From assembly GCA_902500775.1 (NCBI GenBank), contig CABVRZ010000036.1:1-37131 (forward strand): a stretch of 37,131 nt of DNA. Reading direction: 5' to 3'. This document shows positions 31,947 to 37,131 of the stretch, piece after piece (position 1 is the first letter of the stretch; each line of letters starts with the position of its first letter). Made by a program: the position numbers and the translations under genes. The notes under the pieces were generated by a model. The model saw only the letters and a program-made list of their open reading frames with translations, did no database searches and had not been told where the DNA came from. This DNA is from an uncultured Nitrospira sp. (GTDB lineage Bacteria; Nitrospirota; Nitrospiria; Nitrospirales; Nitrospiraceae).

Positions 31947-34900
31947 TCACTGAAGGAGTGACTGGGCTGCTTCATAGATCGGCTGAGTCTTGCTGATCGG
32001 TGTCCAGCTCAAGATCGCCAACGAATCCTCAACATATTTTGGTGTTCGCATTCCGTTTAAGACGCAAGTGACTCCCGGCGTACTGCTGAGTATCCAGCAC
32101 ATCTGCTGAGAAAGAGAGGTGGCGCGATACGCGTCTGGCAAGAGCGGACTGATGGCGCGTGTGATCCGTTCGGTTTGGGCACGGCTCCGCATAGTGGCCT
32201 CGTGCCTACATGCACGGAGCAGACTCAACAGCTCCGGAATGTATCGTTGTCGCCAGTGCTCCCACTGTTCCGCCATTGTCCCGGAGAGCTGGCGTGACAG
32301 TAACTGGAGGACCTGATTGACTCGGGGCGCCACCATATGGTGCTCGATCTGTTCCCACTGTTCAAGCCCTTGGATCTGCGGCTGGACGCGGCGTAGTTCA
32401 GCAGACCAATTGAAGTAGTCGCTTGGAGCGGTCTCAGTTCCGGTCGAATGGATCTGTGGAGCCAGGGAGGTCCGGTATTCTTGCTCAAGGGTGTCGACGG
32501 TGTGCAGTTGCTGATCAAGGTCGATGGACGTGTCTTCGATCGGGAGTTCTGCGAGCCGTACCATCTGGTTACGTCCCACCATCGCGTTGAGTGGCCGGTT
32601 CACGAGCACGGCGATGTTGTGCTCACGTGCATAGTCAAGCACGGTCTGTGCACATGAGGGACCGGTATTGGCGTTTGTGGCTGGCCCGGACTCGAAGAGA
32701 TTCATCGGGCATTGCAGAACTTGGAAGTGATGGGTAGGGGATCCGACGGATCGTGCTGCCGTTTCAGCTGCTTGCACCATACGCGAAAGGGATGTCCCTT
32801 CTGGGTCATCAGCGGACAATGCGACCGTGTTCGAGGATACACCATAATATTGGAGCCGTCCAGCCGACACCTGTGTCTCAAAGTAGGCAAAGGCTCGCTG
32901 AAGACGATCGTAGAAATCCGTGCGCAGTTGTTCAAGATTTGGCGTGCCGCGATGTCGAGCGTCCAAGAGAACATATTCCGGGTTATGGAGCAGGCAGATG
33001 TCCAAGGTTGTGAGCCCAAGCCGATCCAAGGACAATGCCAGCTGGTCCGCCAAGAACTCAGGATGCATGCAATGCCAAATTCCGTCCCCGTATTTCACCA
33101 GCTCTGGGTAGGGATGTCCCGAGCGTTCTTTGGCTTCGGCGAGTTTGAGATTCTGCCCTTGGATGTAGCCGATTTTAGACACGATGATGAGTTCATCTCG
33201 TCGAATCTCACCGGACGCCACAAGGTTGTGCAGAACGGATCCGACCAATCGTTCACTGTCGCCGTCCGTGTAGTTTGTGGACGTGTCGATGAGGTTGCAG
33301 GATGTGCGTATGGCCTGTGTGAGTGCCGCGCGATGTTCAGCATGCTGGGTGTCGACCCGATAGGTGCCGAATCCGATGCGTGTGGTGGTGAGGCCGGTTG
33401 TCCCGAGCGCGGTCAGCCCTTGTGCTAGGCTAGCCTGTCCGATTCGCGCCAGCATGCGAGATGCATAGGTTGCCGTACCCTGTACGGTCGCCTGGCCCGA
33501 CAGCAGCCTTCCGCTCAGCAGCCTGGGTTCGCGGGGCACATTCAAAGCGCTGGACTGATCGGTCTGTAAGGCCTCCGCAATAGCACGAGGGTCCGTAATC
33601 GGCTGTTGGCAGGTATAATTCCGACAAATGTAGAGGGTGGGCAGACCGGACACGGCTGGTCTATCCTTCAAGAGAGGAAGAGACGACGGCGTCGACGGTG
33701 GGTCTGTCGCAATGACGCGGTTGGGCAGGTAACATTGTGCCACGGCTTGTCGGATCGAACCAAGCGCGTCCTTCGTGAAGTCACCGACAATCGCCAGTTC
33801 CACCGGGCCCTCAGTCAAAAAGTCGACGACCGCGAGACTCTTGGCAAAGGCGCGGGGGTAGCGAATCGTCTGCCGACCGTAGGCGCGTACTGCGGCTGTT
33901 GCCGCACGCCGCCAATCATCTCGATCATAGTGGAAGGACAGCCGAGCGAGGGCTGAAGCGGCCACGGCATTGGCGCTCGGTGTTGCTCCGTCTGTGCCTT
34001 CGCGGTGACGCAGGAGGAGGGCTTCATGCTGTTTCGCAGTCGTGAAGAATCCGCCCTGTTCCTCGTCCAGGAAGTCTGTGATCAGGTAGTCGGCTAGTCG
34101 TGCAGCGGCGTGGAGATAGGACTCAGCCGCGCCGGCTTCATAGAGATCGACCAGCCCTTCAGCCAGGTAGGCATAGTCTTCCAGATAGGCGTCGAGATGC
34201 GCGCGACCGGCTCGTGACGTGCGGAATAAACGTCCATCAGGTTTGGCATGGTGCCGCAGCAAGTAATCAGTAGTTCGTGAGGCCTGCTGGAGGTATCGGT
34301 CGTCGTCAAAGACGCGTGCGGCTTCAGCCATGGCGGACAGCATCATGCCGTTCCAGGAGGTGATGATCTTGTCATCAAGCCCAGGAGGAATACGCTTCCG
34401 CCTGGCTTCATACAGCAGGGGTTTCGCTCGGGAAGCGCTGTCCAGCAACTCGTTGGTGGTCAGATTCAGCTGTCTCGCTACTTCTTCGATTGGGCGCAGC
34501 CGATTGGGAATATTGGTGTGTTCCCAATTGCCTGCTTCCGTGATGTCGTACAGCGCACAGAATCGTCGCGTGTCTTCGTCGTTCTGGAGGATCTCCCGGA
34601 CCTGGGTCGGTGTCCAGACGAAGAACTTGCCTTCGACGCCTTCTGAGTCGGCATCGGTCGAGGAGTAGAATCCGCCTTCAGGACCGGTCATCTCGCGGCA
34701 GATATAGTCGAGCACATCAGTTGCCACATGGCGATAGAGGGGCGACTTGGTGACCTGATAGGCCTCAACATACACGCGTGCCAGCAGTGCGTTGTCATAG
34801 AGCATTTTTTCAAAATGGGGAACCAACCATCGGGCGTCCGTCGAGTAGCGCGCGAACCCACCACCGATATGGTCGTAGATGCCGCCTGCCGCCATCATGT

Positions 34901-35627
34901 CGAGAGTCTTGGTCACCATATTGAGAGTCTGTGAGTCTCCCGATCGCCGGTGACTGCGGAGCAAAAACGACAAACCCATCGCCGGTGGAAACTTCGGTGC
35001 CGTACCGAACCCACCATGGGTTTCGTCGAAGTCGTCCTTGAATTGGGAGACGGCTTCCGTCAGCACCGATTCGCTGATGGAGATCGGAGAGAGCGGTTGC
35101 TTCGTGCCTTGTAGTTGCCCGGTCAGCTCCTTGGCTTGCTCACGGACGTCCGAAGATCGTGTGTCCCAATAGTCGGCAATCTTCTTGAGGACGGAGCCGA
35201 AACCTGGCCGGCCCCAGCGATCTTCAGGAGGGAAATACGTCCCGGCGAAGAATGGTTCCTGTTCCGGTGTCAGGAAGACGGTCATCGGCCACCCACCCTG
35301 ACCATGGTTCATGGCGATGGTGGCAGCCATATAGATCTCATCAAGGTCAGGGCGTTCTTCGCGATCGACCTTGATACAGATGAACCAGCGATTCATCAGC
35401 TCAGCGATGGCCTGGTTCTCGAACGATTCCCGTTCCATGACATGGCACCAGTGGCAGGCGGAATAGCCGATGGAGAGCAAGATAGGCCGCTGTGTTTCTT
35501 TTGCGAGCTGCAGCGCGTCCGGTCCCCAGGGGTACCAGTCGACGGGGTTGTAGGCATGTTGCAGCAGATAGGGACTGGTTTCGTGGAGGAGCCGATTTGG
35601 TTTGCCGGTTGTGGAGGTTGATGACAT
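31947..35627 (-). CDS. DUF255 thioredoxin/glycosidase-fold protein fused to an aldo/keto reductase
   Basis: The 1226-residue protein has three parts. Residues 1-180 are a DUF255 thioredoxin-like domain (NPVDWYPWG, then the CHWC motif at Cys58-Cys61). Residues about 190-690 are an (alpha/alpha)6-barrel like that of SPATA20/YyaL. Residues about 745-1226 are an aldo/keto reductase with all four catalytic residues: Asp781, Tyr786 (STNY), Lys818 (VSKIG) and His881 (CLLHNPEY). YyaL-type proteins normally stop near residue 690, so the reductase is an addition. Neither function is known in detail; the fusion suggests a redox or carbonyl-handling job. No signal peptide is seen. It probably shares a transcript with the OmpA-like gene. 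Confidence 0.85.
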   Translation of the reverse strand: MSSTSTTGKPNRLLHETSPYLLQHAYNPVDWYPWGPDALQLAKETQRPILLSIGYSACHWCHVMERESFENQAIAELMNRWFICIKVDREERPDLDEIYMAATIAMNHGQGGWPMTVFLTPEQEPFFAGTYFPPEDRWGRPGFGSVLKKIADYWDTRSSDVREQAKELTGQLQGTKQPLSPISISESVLTEAVSQFKDDFDETHGGFGTAPKFPPAMGLSFLLRSHRRSGDSQTLNMVTKTLDMMAAGGIYDHIGGGFARYSTDARWLVPHFEKMLYDNALLARVYVEAYQVTKSPLYRHVATDVLDYICREMTGPEGGFYSSTDADSEGVEGKFFVWTPTQVREILQNDEDTRRFCALYDITEAGNWEHTNIPNRLRPIEEVARQLNLTTNELLDSASRAKPLLYEARRKRIPPGLDDKIITSWNGMMLSAMAEAARVFDDDRYLQQASRTTDYLLRHHAKPDGRLFRTSRAGRAHLDAYLEDYAYLAEGLVDLYEAGAAESYLHAAARLADYLITDFLDEEQGGFFTTAKQHEALLLRHREGTDGATPSANAVAASALARLSFHYDRDDWRRAATAAVRAYGRQTIRYPRAFAKSLAVVDFLTEGPVELAIVGDFTKDALGSIRQAVAQCYLPNRVIATDPPSTPSSLPLLKDRPAVSGLPTLYICRNYTCQQPITDPRAIAEALQTDQSSALNVPREPRLLSGRLLSGQATVQGTATYASRMLARIGQASLAQGLTALGTTGLTTTRIGFGTYRVDTQHAEHRAALTQAIRTSCNLIDTSTNYTDGDSERLVGSVLHNLVASGEIRRDELIIVSKIGYIQGQNLKLAEAKERSGHPYPELVKYGDGIWHCMHPEFLADQLALSLDRLGLTTLDICLLHNPEYVLLDARHRGTPNLEQLRTDFYDRLQRAFAYFETQVSAGRLQYYGVSSNTVALSADDPEGTSLSRMVQAAETAARSVGSPTHHFQVLQCPMNLFESGPATNANTGPSCAQTVLDYAREHNIAVLVNRPLNAMVGRNQMVRLAELPIEDTSIDLDQQLHTVDTLEQEYRTSLAPQIHSTGTETAPSDYFNWSAELRRVQPQIQGLEQWEQIEHHMVAPRVNQVLQLLSRQLSGTMAEQWEHWRQRYIPELLSLLRACRHEATMRSRAQTERITRAISPLLPDAYRATSLSQQMCWILSSTPGVTCVLNGMRTPKYVEDSLAILSWTPISKTQPIYEAAQSLLQ

Positions 35628-36327
35628 AGGCTCAACCTAGCATCGGAACAAGAAGAGCGTCAACGCCACGAGATAGTGAACGTGCCACGCAGATGGTCGC
35701 AGGAGAGGATGGCGGGAGGACTACTCTATTCTGAGAGTCCGCTGAACAACTCAAGATGTGTGCTTCGACCAGCTCAGCACGAACGGGAAACCCTGATAGC
35801 TTCACTACCCTTCTCGTTCATCCTGAAGCTCTCGAAGGATGATCCGAGCGTTTTTCAGTAGACTGCTCAAGGCAAATCTCGAAGAAGGAGTCTTCTGTTA
35901 AGTTGCAACGACAATTGCACCTGTAATGACCCACGTAAGGTGGATTCGACCCAGTCTCTTCCTTCCTCAAGACAACAAACAGGAAAGCGGTCCTCTGGCA
36001 GTTCAGAAGTCAATGAGGTAAATGGCGCCGTGAAATAGGGCCACATAGATCTATGCAGGTATACCATACACCCTTATTCTTAAGATGTATCGCGCAGCAT
36101 GTGGTGTGGTGCTAAGGTCCCGCTGCCGGAAGGGGCGAAGAAGTCATTCCTGATGGTGAGATGTGCAGGGTTTGCTTCCTCAAAGAGTGAGTCGGTGAGC
36201 AACTCGAAAAGATGACGGACTGGTCCCAGCGTTGCTTTGGCCTGGCGATCGGTCGAGGGCGATGGTCATGCGGAATTTTCTTTCATGGGGATAAACAGGA
36301 GCATTTAACCGTTACAGAGGAGACAAC
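35628..36327. other. Intergenic region between divergent genes, with a repeat
   Basis: About 700 bases with no convincing gene. The minus-strand frame at 35867-36067 and the plus-strand frame starting 36212 lack good start signals, and the latter runs into the RTX gene in a wrong frame. The inverted-repeat element copy B lies at 35734-35867. The last bases hold AGAGGAGA (36315-36322), the ribosome binding site of the RTX gene. Promoters for the two divergent genes should be here, but I cannot place them. Confidence 0.5.
35734..35867. repeat. Dispersed inverted-repeat element, copy B
   Basis: This is the inverted counterpart of the element at 11397-11553. Thirty bases (35757-35786) are the exact reverse complement of 11501-11530. 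The second inner arm (about 35811-35836) and both ends (AGTCCGCTGAAC, TTTTTCAGTAGACTGCT) are also alignable. It lacks about 30 bases near the right end. It encodes nothing. Confidence 0.65.
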
Positions 36328-37131
36328 ATGGCAATCTTCACAGGCACAGCCGCCAGCGAAACAATCACCCCCGCCGCAGTTTCAGGCACGGTCACCCGTA
36401 ATCCACTCGGCAGTCTTCCTTCAGCTGTTAATGACACCATTTATGGCAATGGAGGTACTGACACCCTCGATGGTGGTGGTGGGAACGACACGATCTACGG
36501 TGGGAGCGGGAATGACACAATCTCGGGTGGTACGGGTGATGATTATATTGATGCGGGCACTGGCAACAATACGATTGATGGCGGGACGGGCGCGAACCGG
36601 CTGTATAGTGGCGCGGGCATCGACCTCATTACAGGTGGTGATGGTGCGGACGACATACGGAGTGGCGCTGGGGCTGACACCATCACAGGAGGGTTGGGCA
36701 ACGACTATATCGATGCGGGGACGGGGGCGAACAAGGTGGATGCGGGCGCGGGGGATGACCGGATTATTATGAGCACGGAGTATGTCAGTGTGGTTGGCGG
36801 GGTAGGGACGGATCAGCTCACGCTCACCGGGACGAACGCAAACGCGATCAATCTGACGACCGTTGGTATCGAGTGGATTTCCGCTGGGGATGGCAATGAC
36901 AACATTGATGGGTCGGGTCAACTCGTGGCGCTGACGATAGACGGTAATGACGGTGATGATGTACTCAAGGGAGGGACGGCCAGCGATACTATTTATGGTG
37001 CTGAGGGGGATAATACGGTATCGGGTAATGCCGGGAATGACTTTCTGTATGCGGGAAGTGGCAATGATACGATTTTGGGTGGTACGGGTGATGATTATAT
37101 TGATGCGGGCACTGGCAACAATACGATTGAT
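36328..37131 (+). CDS. RTX-type calcium-binding repeat protein, partial (runs off the window)
   Basis: ATG 36328 follows AGAGGAGA with five bases between, and the frame stays open to the window end (268 codons, no stop). After a short start (MAIFTGTAASETIT) the protein is almost wholly nonapeptide-like GGxGxDxxx repeats (GNDTIYGGS, GGTGDDYIDAGTG, GADTITGGLGNDY), the calcium-binding beta-roll of RTX/hemolysin-type secreted proteins. No Sec signal is seen; such proteins usually leave by a type I secretion system using a C-terminal signal that would lie past the window. A degenerate stretch (about residues 150-200) breaks the repeats. It could be a matrix, adhesion or S-layer-like protein. The remainder is not visible. 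Confidence 0.85.
   Translation, partial: MAIFTGTAASETITPAAVSGTVTRNPLGSLPSAVNDTIYGNGGTDTLDGGGGNDTIYGGSGNDTISGGTGDDYIDAGTGNNTIDGGTGANRLYSGAGIDLITGGDGADDIRSGAGADTITGGLGNDYIDAGTGANKVDAGAGDDRIIMSTEYVSVVGGVGTDQLTLTGTNANAINLTTVGIEWISAGDGNDNIDGSGQLVALTIDGNDGDDVLKGGTASDTIYGAEGDNTVSGNAGNDFLYAGSGNDTILGGTGDDYIDAGTGNNTID
36525..37131 (+). repeat. Exact 55-base direct repeat pair inside the RTX gene
   Basis: Bases 36525-36579 and 37077-37131 are identical. The copies are 552 bases (184 codons) apart, so the frame is kept. The window ends inside or at the end of the second copy, so the true repeat may be longer. The identity at DNA level points to recent duplication or gene conversion within the repeat array. 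Confidence 0.9.

Noticed and set aside
32712-33428. Open frame of 238 codons on the plus strand inside the fusion gene
   Set aside because: It is antisense to the aldo/keto reductase part, has no known family motif, and the minus-strand protein shows all four catalytic residues.
35867-36067. Open frame of 66 codons on the minus strand beside repeat copy B
   Set aside because: There is no ribosome binding site and no recognisable domain. A remnant of a mobile gene cannot be excluded.
36212-36772. Open frame of 186 codons on the plus strand overlapping the RTX gene
   Set aside because: It is in a different frame from the RTX frame at 36328, which has a good ribosome binding site and clear GGxGxD repeats. 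The repeats keep the other frames open by composition.
36421-36921. Open frame of 166 codons on the minus strand in the RTX gene
   Set aside because: It is antisense to the repeat region and is open because of the repeated codon pattern.
1-37131. CRISPR arrays, tRNA or rRNA genes, transposases, phage genes
   Set aside because: No regular repeat-spacer series, cloverleaf-like sequence, rRNA core or DDE-type transposase was seen. The only repeats are the palindromic element and the RTX repeats.

Overview
The window looks like a chromosomal segment of a diderm, biofilm-forming bacterium. The best guess is the genus Nitrospira (phylum Nitrospirota) or a close relative. This is an inference from the exosortase/exopolysaccharide locus, the VPLP-type sorting tail, the tandem thymidylate-kinase-like genes beside Ppx/GppA, and the moderate GC content. 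No rRNA, tRNA or other taxonomic marker is present to prove it. I found no CRISPR array, tRNA, rRNA, recognisable transposase or phage gene.

Region 1 (about 0.4-13.9 kb) is the variable part of an exopolysaccharide locus. It holds a Wzx-type flippase, an FkbM methyltransferase, a Wzy/O-antigen-ligase-like membrane protein, a beta-helix lipoprotein, GT2 and GT4 glycosyltransferases, then two genes on the minus strand (a secreted discoidin plus glycosidase-like protein and a hexapeptide acyltransferase). A second GT4 enzyme and a WecG/TagA-type transferase follow. A 157-base inverted-repeat element with a second, opposite copy at 35.8 kb sits in the gap between the two blocks.

Region 2 (14.1-27.1 kb) starts with a secreted protein carrying a PEP-CTERM/VPLP-type sorting tail and a clear intrinsic terminator. 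A tightly packed plus-strand operon of nine genes follows: exosortase fused to EpsI, WecA/MraY-like sugar-phosphate transferase, PrsT-type TPR lipoprotein, Wza-like export protein, outer-membrane barrel, Wzz-like chain-length protein, BY-kinase-like ATPase, ExeA-like AAA ATPase with a TPR tail, and a free-standing copy of that tail. Together with region 1 this gives a plausible complete route: WecA-like initiation, WecG-like second sugar, further GTs, flippase, polymerase, chain-length control and kinase, periplasmic/outer-membrane export, and exosortase sorting of the matrix protein.

Region 3 (27.1-35.6 kb) is house-keeping or accessory metabolism: a 67-residue winged-helix-like protein, a SixA-type phosphatase, and a minus-strand overlapping set of Ppx/GppA-HD phosphatase and two thymidylate-kinase-like proteins, one of which has lost the P-loop lysine. 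An OmpA/Pal-like lipoprotein lies downstream of a 1226-residue fusion of a DUF255 thioredoxin/glycosidase-fold protein to an aldo/keto reductase.

Region 4 (36.3 kb to the end) is the 5' part of an RTX-type calcium-binding repeat protein that runs off the window and contains an exact 55-base repeat spaced by 552 bases. The most unusual points are the degenerate/canonical kinase pair, the DUF255-AKR fusion, the fused and free TPR copies, and the EpsI-fused exosortase beside its likely substrate.
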